From contig NZ_FOXQ01000004.1 in the NCBI RefSeq assembly GCF_900115755.1, positions 1 through 64,000 of the forward strand: a stretch of 64,000 nucleotides of DNA. The letters run 5' to 3'. The translations under genes were made by a program, and so were the position numbers. Below, one piece after another: positions 46,222 to 54,155 of this stretch. The notes under the pieces are model-generated. The model was not told the DNA's origin. It saw nothing but the letters and a program-made list of their open reading frames with translations, and ran no database searches. Source of the stretch: Parafilimonas terrae (lineage in GTDB: Bacteria; Bacteroidota; Bacteroidia; Chitinophagales; Chitinophagaceae). The stretch's first letter is position 1. Each line of letters opens with the position of its first letter.

Positions 46222-46977
46222 TTAAGATGTGACTTTTTTATCCAAAAAATTGATATCAAATTTCATTTCGTATTCGCAGAGAAATACATTTGGTGTCATT
46301 TCTACTGCATATTTAATTTTCTCATCCATTTTATTAGCGACAATATATCCATAAACATTTTTATTTCTTGCCATATTTATTTTAACCCATCCCATATATC
46401 TTAATAATTGCCCCAATGCCCTATCGACTCCTCTTGAAAGTTTAGTTTCAAAAACAAAAAAATCTCCTTTGTCATCAACCGTTAAAATATCAATTGGCCC
46501 TACATCAGTTGGATATTCTTTACCTCTTCTTTCTCCATCGTCATACAGTTTTAAATTATGTTTCCTAATTGTTGATAAATTACGGATAAGAAAATCCTGA
46601 AGATGTTCTTCAAGAGCGAATAAATAAGTTTCCTTCTCAGTTATAAACTCTTCATCTTTAGCAATAGAAATTATTTCTTGAGTAGAATTCAAACCTAATT
46701 TTTGTTCATGAAGCCTAAAGTCAATATATCTTTTAAAGGCGTTTGATTCTTGTTTATGCGAATTGTCATCGTTTTGCTTAAATTCCGGAACAGAATACCA
46801 TCTGTGAAAAATAGATTGCAATTCTTTTGGATTTTTTATGTCATATAAAGATTCCGAAATTATTGACCTTATTTTTAAATCCCTTGATAATTTGTCTATT
46901 TTGCTTGAATAAGCGTTAATGCTGCTTTGAGCCCACTTATCTGTCATCCAATTAATAAAACCCTCTTTTTCTGTCAT
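46222..46977 (-). CDS. NucS/DUF91-like PD-(D/E)XK endonuclease
   Basis: A 251-residue protein with a helical N-terminal part (about 1-100, 'INWMTDKWAQSSINAYSSKI'-like, core-binding style) and a C-terminal restriction-fold nuclease domain. Catalytic residues can be read as Asp in 'VGPIDILTV', then Glu and Lys in 'FFVFETKLSRG', followed by the conserved 'GQLLRYMGWVK'. NucS enzymes cut mismatched or branched DNA, while Bacteroidota DUF91 members with this N-terminal extension are uncharacterised. The gene is visibly more AT-rich than its neighbours, which hints at transfer. It follows parA by 37 bp and precedes an esterase by 5 bp. Confidence 0.78.
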   Translation of the reverse strand: MTEKEGFINWMTDKWAQSSINAYSSKIDKLSRDLKIRSIISESLYDIKNPKELQSIFHRWYSVPEFKQNDDNSHKQESNAFKRYIDFRLHEQKLGLNSTQEIISIAKDEEFITEKETYLFALEEHLQDFLIRNLSTIRKHNLKLYDDGERRGKEYPTDVGPIDILTVDDKGDFFVFETKLSRGVDRALGQLLRYMGWVKINMARNKNVYGYIVANKMDEKIKYAVEMTPNVFLCEYEMKFDINFLDKKVTS

Positions 46978-47014
46978 TGTTATTTTAAAATTTCATTCTA
47001 CAGTTTTAATGATA

Positions 47015-47752
47015 TTACAAACAAACCTTCTTCACTTCATGCCATAAATCACGGTAGCATTGCGCTGCATAACTGCTGTTGGCATATTCAAATAAAGGCT
47101 GCTGGTTAATGCCCATTTTCTCTACATCGCTTAAATAAGGAATATAATTTTTAAAGAACAGTTTATCCCTGTAAAATTGTTGCATCACTTCATGGTGCAG
47201 GTTTTTCCTGTGGTCAACCATACTGAAGAAGCATTTTAACTTGCTTTTATCAAGACCGTTATCATCAAAATAAGCGCTCACCATTTCAAAAGAATTTATG
47301 GAAAGCGTTGTGGGGATATTCGGCATCAAAATATAATCTGCCGCATTAAAAATATTTTCATGCAATAAAGAAATACCGGGCGGGCAATCCAATATTACAA
47401 TATCATATTCTTTAAGGTTTGCCAGCAGCGATTTTAGTTTTCTTTTACTGTGTTTTATATCACTCAGCAATGTATCAATATTACGCGCAGAAATATCCGC
47501 CGGGATTATCCATAAGTTTTCAAAAGCAGAATCCTGTGCGGCATCTTTTACATCTATTTCTTCTGCAAACAATTTTTTTGTTTCGTTTTTATTGTTTGCC
47601 TGCACTTTTAGATAAAATGAAGATGAACCCTGCGGATCAAGGTCCCATATCAGTGTTTTATAAACATCGGCAGCGGCGAGATAAGCCAGGTTTATAGCGG
47701 CGGCAGTTTTGCCCACGCCGCCTTTGAGATTGTATAAAGCAAAGATTGTCAT
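47015..47752 (-). CDS. ParA family ATPase
   Basis: A protein of about 245 residues with the deviant Walker A 'NLKGGVGKTAAAINLA', Walker A' 'WDLDPQGSSSFY' and Walker B-like 'IVILDCPPGISLL'. The ATG at 47752 ('MTIFALYNLKGG') is chosen over the longer frame because the domain begins immediately. ParA ATPases position DNA or protein cargo. No ParB and no parS-like repeats are near, so this is an orphan ParA/MinD-type positioning factor. The NucS-like gene lies 37 bp downstream, and the two might act together (inference). Confidence 0.85.
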   Translation of the reverse strand: MTIFALYNLKGGVGKTAAAINLAYLAAADVYKTLIWDLDPQGSSSFYLKVQANNKNETKKLFAEEIDVKDAAQDSAFENLWIIPADISARNIDTLLSDIKHSKRKLKSLLANLKEYDIVILDCPPGISLLHENIFNAADYILMPNIPTTLSINSFEMVSAYFDDNGLDKSKLKCFFSMVDHRKNLHHEVMQQFYRDKLFFKNYIPYLSDVEKMGINQQPLFEYANSSYAAQCYRDLWHEVKKVCL

Positions 47753-47882
47753 ACATCTAAAATACAAATTAAAACAGCCCACCCCAAAAGGAAGGGCTTT
47801 GCACTCAAAATAATTTAATGTGATCTGGTATTACAGCGGGTTGTAAAGGCTTTTCATTTGCGGGATATTTAGGGAAAGGCTG

Positions 47883-48647
47883 CTATTCTTCCCTCAACTG
47901 TTTACCTGTAAGATGAATAAAAACATCTTCCAGGTTGGCTTGTTTTACTTCTTTGGGTTTCTCAAAACCAGCAGCTACAAGATCATCAATCAATTTATCC
48001 GGAGAAGCTAATGCTATTATTTTACCTGAATCTATGATAGCAACCCGGTCGCATAAAATTTCCGCTTCATCCATATAATGTGTGGTGATAATAACCGTAG
48101 TGCCTTTGCTTCTTATATCTTTTATCAAATCCCAGAGATTGCGGCGCGCCTGCGGATCGAGGCCTGTTGTTGGCTCATCGAGGAAAATAATCTTTGGCCT
48201 GTTTATTAATGTTGTGGCAATAGAAAAGCGCTGTTTCTGGCCACCGCTCAGTTCTTTAAATTTTGCTTTGGCTTTGTCGCGAAGATTTACTGTACCGAGT
48301 AAATCCATTGGGTTTACTTTGCCGTTATATAAACCCCCGAAAAGCTGGATAAGTTCCACCAGGTTCAGGCCCGGGTAATAACCTGAGCTTTGCAACTGAA
48401 CACCAATTAATTTTTTTATTTCATTGGGTGCATTATCAAGGTTAAAACCATCAACAATTATTTCCCCGCTTGTTTTCTCCCGCAGCGTTTCAATAATCTC
48501 AAGCGTGGTAGATTTTCCGGCGCCATTAGGGCCAAGCAGGCCAAAAATTTCACCTTCATACACATCAAAGCTTATACCCTTTACAGCCTTAAAATCGCCG
48601 TAATGCTTAACGAGATCCTTTACTGAAATAATTGGTTTCTGTTGCAT
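47883..48647 (-). CDS. ABC transporter ATP-binding protein (CcmA/DrrA type)
   Basis: A 254-residue ATPase with Walker A 'GPNGAGKST', signature 'LSGGQKQRF', Walker B 'IIFLDEPTTGLD' and the His switch 'IITTHYMDEAE'. The family fits ABC-2 exporters of drugs or lipids. An ABC-2 permease would be expected next to it, but the adjacent genes are an orphan parA (130 bp away) and, divergently, a sulfotransferase gene, so the permease is elsewhere or the pairing is broken. Confidence 0.9.
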   Translation of the reverse strand: MQQKPIISVKDLVKHYGDFKAVKGISFDVYEGEIFGLLGPNGAGKSTTLEIIETLREKTSGEIIVDGFNLDNAPNEIKKLIGVQLQSSGYYPGLNLVELIQLFGGLYNGKVNPMDLLGTVNLRDKAKAKFKELSGGQKQRFSIATTLINRPKIIFLDEPTTGLDPQARRNLWDLIKDIRSKGTTVIITTHYMDEAEILCDRVAIIDSGKIIALASPDKLIDDLVAAGFEKPKEVKQANLEDVFIHLTGKQLREE

Positions 48648-48726
48648 ATAAATGATATAAAGAATGTATTACAAAGAAATTTATATACTTGTTTATTTTG
48701 CAGCAAATATCTTTGAACACCTTTAC

Positions 48727-49620
48727 ATGCAAGAAAAATTAACTGTTATTTACATAATATCCGACAGGCGTTCCGGCTCTACGCTGCTTGAAAATATGCT
48801 TTCAAAGTCACGGGAAATTTTATCTGTTGGCGAACTGGCAATGCTTAAAGGCCATATTTATAAAGAAGGGCCGGGCGAGCTATGGAACTGGAACTGCAGT
48901 TGCGGCAAACCTGTTATGCAATGCGAATTCTGGAGTAAAGTGCTTAAAGGCATTTATGATGATAATTTTGAAACCAAGATAACCTGGCAATATAAGTCTG
49001 TGCAATTGCTGCTTTCATCATTTACATCTATCAATAGCAAAAGCACGCTGCAAAAATTAATCAATACAAAAAGAAATAAACAAACAGTCCAGGTACTGAA
49101 TGAAGTTTATAAAGCTTTAGGTAATATTTCAGACAAAAAATTTATTGTTGATTCTTCAAAGGATCCCATACAGGCTTTGGCTATTACAAAATGTGTTGAT
49201 ATAAATGTGAAGCTTATCTGGCTTACAAGAGATTTGCGCGCCATTACTTTTTCAAAACTGAAGAGATGGAAACAAAATAAGCGTTCTGATAAAAAGCCTT
49301 TGGAAACATTAATCGACAGTTTCAGGTATAAAAAAGTTTGCAATGCAGTTATTAAAAACGTTGGTGAAAAGAACACGATTAAAATAAGTTATGAAGCGCT
49401 GGCCGAAAAGCCACAGCAACAATTAGATAACATCTGCGCCAAATTTGGATTGGCTGATTACCAGGCGCCTGAATATATGGAGTTGAATAACGATCATACC
49501 ATTGCAGGCACACCAGGCAGGTTTGAAAAAAAAGTGATTGCTGCTGATAATTCATGGAAAGATTTTTATAAACAACATGCCATGCTGAATGCATTGGGCA
49601 AAGTTTTTAATGCATTATAA
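48727..49620 (+). CDS. Sulfotransferase family protein 1
   Basis: A protein of about 297 residues. The ATG at 48727 ('MQEKLTVIYIISDRRSGST') is preferred because the phosphosulfate-binding loop follows it closely. PAPS-binding motifs are 'SDRRSGSTLLENML' (5' loop) and 'LIWLTRDLRAITFSKLKRW' (3' motif, Arg then Ser). Two Cys pairs in 'WNWNCSCGKPVMQCEFW' are unusual and could bind metal. It transfers sulfate from PAPS to an acceptor, perhaps a carbohydrate or lipid hydroxyl. The next sulfotransferase gene begins at the base after its stop codon, so the pair is a two-gene unit. Confidence 0.78.
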   Translation: MQEKLTVIYIISDRRSGSTLLENMLSKSREILSVGELAMLKGHIYKEGPGELWNWNCSCGKPVMQCEFWSKVLKGIYDDNFETKITWQYKSVQLLLSSFTSINSKSTLQKLINTKRNKQTVQVLNEVYKALGNISDKKFIVDSSKDPIQALAITKCVDINVKLIWLTRDLRAITFSKLKRWKQNKRSDKKPLETLIDSFRYKKVCNAVIKNVGEKNTIKISYEALAEKPQQQLDNICAKFGLADYQAPEYMELNNDHTIAGTPGRFEKKVIAADNSWKDFYKQHAMLNALGKVFNAL

Positions 49621-50382
49621 ATGGAGAAGGGCAAAAATGATTTCTTTATTCTAACAGCTCCGAGAAGCGGCTCTACTGTTCTTACAAGAACGCTCGACCA
49701 ACATCCGCAAATATTTTGCGCAGGAGAAATTTTTCATCCGTCTGATGAAACCTATCATCCTGAATGGCAGTTCCCATTCATTGGTAAAAAAAGTAAAAAA
49801 GGGTTTTCAAGAACCTTGTTTACATTAACCAATTATATAAAAGGTTATTTAACGGCGGCCACGCACATAAAAAACTTTTATGCTGTCCACGATACAAAAC
49901 CTATACGCGGGTTTAAATTAATGAACAGGCATGTTACAGATTTTCCAACAGTTTGGAAATACCTGCTGCAAAGCAATAAGAAAGTAATTGTGCTTGTAAG
50001 AACAAATACTTTTCGCGAAGCGCTTTCAAGTTTCAGGGCAAGAAAAATTGGCGTATTTCATTCAAATGAAGATGCGTCACTGGCGGCAAAGAAAGTCCAG
50101 GTAAATGCAGTGCAGTTAAAAAAGCGCGTGGATGAACTGGAAGCCATCAACAGTAATATTTTAAAGCTTGGCAAAAGCTTTAATCATATTGTGCTTACGT
50201 ATGAAGAATTTGAGCACTGGCAGGAAATGCTGGATAAGGTTTTCGATTTTCTTGAAGTGGAAAAAATAAATATGCCGGCGCAGTTAAGAAAAATAAGTGC
50301 AGCCAACTGGCGCGATGGTGTTGAGAATTATGAAGAAGTTGAAAATATAATGAAGGATAAGTATGCACATTTTATAAATTAA
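49621..50382 (+). CDS. Sulfotransferase family protein 2
   Basis: A 253-residue sulfotransferase with the 5'-loop 'LTAPRSGSTVLTRTLDQHP' at residues 11-29, 'CAGEIFHP' (acid near acceptor site) and the 3'-phosphate region 'VIVLVRTNTFREALSSFRAR'. No signal peptide or membrane segment, so it acts in the cytoplasm or on the inner face of the membrane. It resembles the third gene far more than the first, with the same 'RSGST', 'GEIFH'-like and 'SxRAR' order, which suggests a duplication. The start codon directly follows the stop of gene 1, with no spacer. Confidence 0.78.
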   Translation: MEKGKNDFFILTAPRSGSTVLTRTLDQHPQIFCAGEIFHPSDETYHPEWQFPFIGKKSKKGFSRTLFTLTNYIKGYLTAATHIKNFYAVHDTKPIRGFKLMNRHVTDFPTVWKYLLQSNKKVIVLVRTNTFREALSSFRARKIGVFHSNEDASLAAKKVQVNAVQLKKRVDELEAINSNILKLGKSFNHIVLTYEEFEHWQEMLDKVFDFLEVEKINMPAQLRKISAANWRDGVENYEEVENIMKDKYAHFIN

Positions 50383-50442
50383 AAGGCTGTTTGAATTAAA
50401 CATAAAAAGTGAGTATGGGGTTTCGGAACTGACAGTTTTTTA

Positions 50443-50479
50443 GCCACAGATGCACAGATAATATCTGTGCATCTGTGGC
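50443..50479. repeat. Perfect 37-nt inverted repeat
   Basis: An 18-nt arm (GCCACAGATGCACAGATA) at 50443-50460 is followed by a single A and then its exact reverse complement to 50479. It lies in the 262-bp gap between sulfotransferase genes 2 and 3. It lacks a T-run, so it is not a standard terminator. Similar partial words (GCCACAG, CTACAAATGCACAG) occur near 4543, 39988 and 63062. Confidence 0.75.
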
Positions 50480-50644
50480 AATAATTAATTATTAAGAAGA
50501 TTATTTAAGTTAACAAAAAACATTACCCGTTACTAATCTGACGCTTTTAATGCATAAATATTTAATAAGAAAATTCCCAAAAGCATCTAGCCGGTATTAC
50601 AAAATTTTAAACAAGTAATCAAACACCATCAACAAGCTATAGAA

Positions 50645-51403
50645 ATGACAAAATTTATAATCTTCACTTTACCGCGAACAGGTTCTACCCTGTTAAGCAA
50701 ATCGCTTAACAGGCATCCAGAAATTTTTTGTGATGATGAAATATTTCATTTCAGCTTTCGCGACTATTTCAGCCCTAACCAATTCAGGTTTTTAAAAATC
50801 CCTCTCCTTCCCAAAAAAATAAATTATATAATTAATTATCCCGCTACTTATCTGCGTTTGCCATCTTTCCTGAAAAAATATTTTTCCAATAAAGAAGATG
50901 AAAATTTTAAGGCGCGGGGCTTTAAGCTCATGTATTATCAAACCCTTTATATGCCGGGTTTAATAAACTACCTCAAAAAAAATAATATTAAAGTGATATT
51001 GCTTTTGCGTGAAAATATTTTGCGCAACGCACTGAGTGATTTGCGGGCACGGGCCACGGGCATATATCACAACCAGGATGACAATGAAGCACAACGTTCC
51101 GGCATGGCCAAACTGAATGTTGATATAAATGCACTCCAACAAAAAATGAATGATATTATCCGGCAAAACAACCTGCTGGAGAACATTGTGAGCGATATGG
51201 ATTATATAAAAATCCGTTATGAAGATTTTGCAGAATGGGATGCCACTATAAATAAAATTGCATCATTCCTGCAGGTTTCCCAAACTGTTGTAACTGCAGG
51301 CGCCAAAAAATTAAACCCTGATGCGTTGCAGGATATGATTGAAAATTATACCGAAGTGGAAACATGGCTGAAGCAAAATAATTATGCAGCGTTTACAGCA
51401 TAA
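50645..51403 (+). CDS. Sulfotransferase family protein 3
   Basis: A 252-residue sulfotransferase, paralogue of gene 2. The 5' loop is 'LPRTGSTLLSKSLNRHP', the acid region 'CDDEIFHF' and the 3' motif 'VILLLRENILRNALSDLRAR'. 'YHNQDDNEA' matches 'FHSNED' of gene 2 at the same place. It is separated from gene 2 by 262 bp that carry the perfect palindrome. Three PAPS-dependent enzymes in a row suggest several sulfation steps on one product. PAPS synthesis genes are not in the window. It is followed by a terminator. Confidence 0.78.
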   Translation: MTKFIIFTLPRTGSTLLSKSLNRHPEIFCDDEIFHFSFRDYFSPNQFRFLKIPLLPKKINYIINYPATYLRLPSFLKKYFSNKEDENFKARGFKLMYYQTLYMPGLINYLKKNNIKVILLLRENILRNALSDLRARATGIYHNQDDNEAQRSGMAKLNVDINALQQKMNDIIRQNNLLENIVSDMDYIKIRYEDFAEWDATINKIASFLQVSQTVVTAGAKKLNPDALQDMIENYTEVETWLKQNNYAAFTA

Positions 51404-51437
51404 AGTTGAGACCGTTGCGTGGAATCGGTCATAAAAA

Positions 51438-51461
51438 GGGCCCGGAAAGAATTCCAGGCCC
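51438..51461. terminator. Terminator between sulfotransferase 3 and the TonB-dependent barrel gene
   Basis: GGGCCCGGAA pairs with TTCCAGGCCC (one C-A mismatch) around AGAA, preceded by an A-run and followed by a T-rich segment, between convergent genes. Confidence 0.7.
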
Positions 51462-51493
51462 GCTTATTTATTCATCACCTAAAAACGAGAAAA

Positions 51494-53944
51494 CTAATTT
51501 AATCCGCCGCCCTGCGTACCCACACGTTTGCTTTCATCTTCTGCACCTGTTTTACGCTGGCGTGCTGCTTTTACCTGGTTGCTGCCAAAGCGGTAGGTAA
51601 AGCTTAAACGCAGTTGCCTGCTTTCATTGCCGCCTTTTACTTTCAGATATTGGCCTGCAAAATTGCTTTTACCTGTCCAGCGCAGCGTTTGAAATATATC
51701 TGTTACACTTGCTTTAGCTGTTGCTTTACCTTTAAAAAAGGTTTGCTGTATGCCGCCATCAACACTCCATAATGCACCGCTTTTAAATGTGCCCTGCCAT
51801 ATAGATGGCGAAGTGTAAAAGCCGCTTACTTCAATGGTTGTTGCCTTTGCTACTTTAAAAGTTTGCTGTGCATATACATTTACTGCAAATACATCAAGGT
51901 CTATATTCCTTCCAGTGCCAAAATTGGCCTTGTAATGAGAATAGTAAGAGTTTACATTCGCAAACACGCTGTACCATTTATATTGAAAAGGCATACTGAT
52001 ATTCAGGCTTACCAAATCCTGGTCTGCAAGATTTTTCTTTGTAATAAATGCTTTTGATTTGTCAGCAGTATCTATGATTTGAGAGAACACATCATTAACA
52101 TGGCTGTACGTTAACTTGGTTGTTAACCTGTACCAAAGAGTATTGGTTAACGATATACTGTTAGTGTATTGCGGCCTCAACTGTGTATTACCTTTCTGAT
52201 AAGTGTATTCATCCAGCTTAAATTCAAAAGGATTTAAATCCTGGTAAGCAGGCCTGTCAATTCTCCTGCTGTAAGCAAGGCTCCACTGGTTCTTTGGATT
52301 TTTATTGAACGTGATGGCTGCGCTTGGGAACAGATCAGTATAATTTCTTTTGAAAGAAGAATCGTAAGGCTGGTAACCGCCGTTCCAGTTATACCCGTCA
52401 GATATGCCTTTTGAATTGGTGTTTTCTGCACGCAAACCTGCTTGTATCATAATACCATTTTTAAACTGGCGGTTATAATTAACATATGCTGCATTTACAT
52501 TCTCTTTATAATTAAAATCGTTGCTGCGTAAAGTGTCTAAAAATTTATCATCTGAATACACATTATACCTTTCAAAATCATTTGCAGATTTTACGTAAGA
52601 GAACTTAGCCCCATAACCTAACTTTCCTTTCAAAAAGTTTTGTTCATAATCAGCTTTTACTGAATAGATGTCAATCTTAGTTGGCGCTATCATGTTATAT
52701 ATATACTGGTTCTGCAGCACTGAACCGCTTGGATCGTAATAATAATTAGGCTGGAATTGATCGCTCTTAATATCATAATATCCATAATCAGCATCAACAT
52801 TTAATTCATGCCCTGAAGTATCTGCAAAATGATAATTGAGATTAGCATTTACATTATCCCTTTTCATGGAGCTTGAATTATCAGCCTTTAATATTTTATT
52901 TACATCGCCTGTAGGCTCATAAGATATTATTGTATTGCTTTTGTTTGAAACATTTATATCCCCAAGGTTACCATTCACCATTACACCAACAGTATTGCGG
53001 CTGTTGATAAAATAGTCCACGCCTGCTTTAAAGTTGTGGCTTTTATTATCAAAACGCATTTTGGAATGCTGGTCGAAAACAGTATCAAGCTGAATGCGGT
53101 ACAGGTTCATGAAGCCTTCGTTCTTACTATCATTATAATTATAGCTGCCAAAAAGGTTTACTTTTTTATTGCGGTGATTGATGGAAATGCCGCCGTTATA
53201 TTTTGGATAAATACCAATATTATAACCAGCATTCACAGAACCGTTGGTACCAAAAGATTTGTTCTTTTTTAAACGGATATTAATAATGCCCGCATTGCCC
53301 GCAGCTTCATATTTCGCCGATGGATTTGTGATCAATTCAATTGATTCTATTTGCGACGACTGCAATGTTTTTAAATAATTGGCAAGGTCTGAACCGGTTA
53401 ACGGCGAAGGTTTTCCATCAATATAAACCTGCACACCGTTCTTGCCTGCAAGACTTATATTTTCATCTTTATCCACCACCACACCGGGAGATTTTCGCAA
53501 CAGTTCTAATGCATCGTTGCCGGTTGCGTTAATGGTGTTTTCAACATTTAATATGGTTTTATCTGCCTTCACTTCAACAATAGGTTTCCTTGCCGTAACC
53601 ACCACATCTTTCAGATCATTATTGGCTTTAACAAGTGAAATGGCAGCAAGGTTTACATCGCCGCCGCCTGCCACTTCAAAAACCGGCGAATAACTGGCTG
53701 CATAACCAACAAAAGTTGTGTTGGTTAAATATTTCCCTTCTTTTATATTCTGAAACTGGTACTGGCCGGCAGTGTTGGTAACAGCAATTTTTACTATTGA
53801 TGAATCTTTTGCATTCAGTAAAGAAACACTTGCATTGGATAATGTTTTTCCATCAGCATCTTTTACAACGCCCTTTATATTTTGAGCGAACGTGGTTAGC
53901 GATAAAAGTATAAACGCACTTAGTATTGATAAAATCTTTTTCAT
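51494..53944 (-). CDS. TonB-dependent receptor / outer membrane beta-barrel family protein
   Basis: An 816-residue outer-membrane protein. The ATG at 53944 precedes a clear signal peptide ('KKILSILSAFILLSLTTFAQ'). Next come a carboxypeptidase-regulatory-like beta domain (about 20-95, 'KGVVKDADGKTLSNASVSL'), a TonB plug (about 115-220, 'SPGVVVDKDENISLAGKNG') and a long barrel with many Tyr- and Asn-rich strands. This is the Bacteroidota outer-membrane-barrel type (PF14905-like), which differs from classical SusC in lacking the 'TonB box' near the N-terminus as I read it. The ligand is unknown and no SusD partner is near. Confidence 0.85.
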   Translation of the reverse strand: MKKILSILSAFILLSLTTFAQNIKGVVKDADGKTLSNASVSLLNAKDSSIVKIAVTNTAGQYQFQNIKEGKYLTNTTFVGYAASYSPVFEVAGGGDVNLAAISLVKANNDLKDVVVTARKPIVEVKADKTILNVENTINATGNDALELLRKSPGVVVDKDENISLAGKNGVQVYIDGKPSPLTGSDLANYLKTLQSSQIESIELITNPSAKYEAAGNAGIINIRLKKNKSFGTNGSVNAGYNIGIYPKYNGGISINHRNKKVNLFGSYNYNDSKNEGFMNLYRIQLDTVFDQHSKMRFDNKSHNFKAGVDYFINSRNTVGVMVNGNLGDINVSNKSNTIISYEPTGDVNKILKADNSSSMKRDNVNANLNYHFADTSGHELNVDADYGYYDIKSDQFQPNYYYDPSGSVLQNQYIYNMIAPTKIDIYSVKADYEQNFLKGKLGYGAKFSYVKSANDFERYNVYSDDKFLDTLRSNDFNYKENVNAAYVNYNRQFKNGIMIQAGLRAENTNSKGISDGYNWNGGYQPYDSSFKRNYTDLFPSAAITFNKNPKNQWSLAYSRRIDRPAYQDLNPFEFKLDEYTYQKGNTQLRPQYTNSISLTNTLWYRLTTKLTYSHVNDVFSQIIDTADKSKAFITKKNLADQDLVSLNISMPFQYKWYSVFANVNSYYSHYKANFGTGRNIDLDVFAVNVYAQQTFKVAKATTIEVSGFYTSPSIWQGTFKSGALWSVDGGIQQTFFKGKATAKASVTDIFQTLRWTGKSNFAGQYLKVKGGNESRQLRLSFTYRFGSNQVKAARQRKTGAEDESKRVGTQGGGLN

Positions 53945-54155
53945 AAGTTTAATAATTTTCAAAATTGATAATTGCAGCAGTTACTGCATATACTTCTTTT
54001 ATTAATGGCACAAAGAAACTTATGAACGGAAGCGCAGGCAATCGTTAATCGGCGAAGCAAATAATAAAGCGGATGAACTGTAATTTTTATGTAACAGGCA
54101 GTAACTGAGCGTCGGCGAAAAAATAAAAAATCGGTAAACGGTATGTTAACATAGG

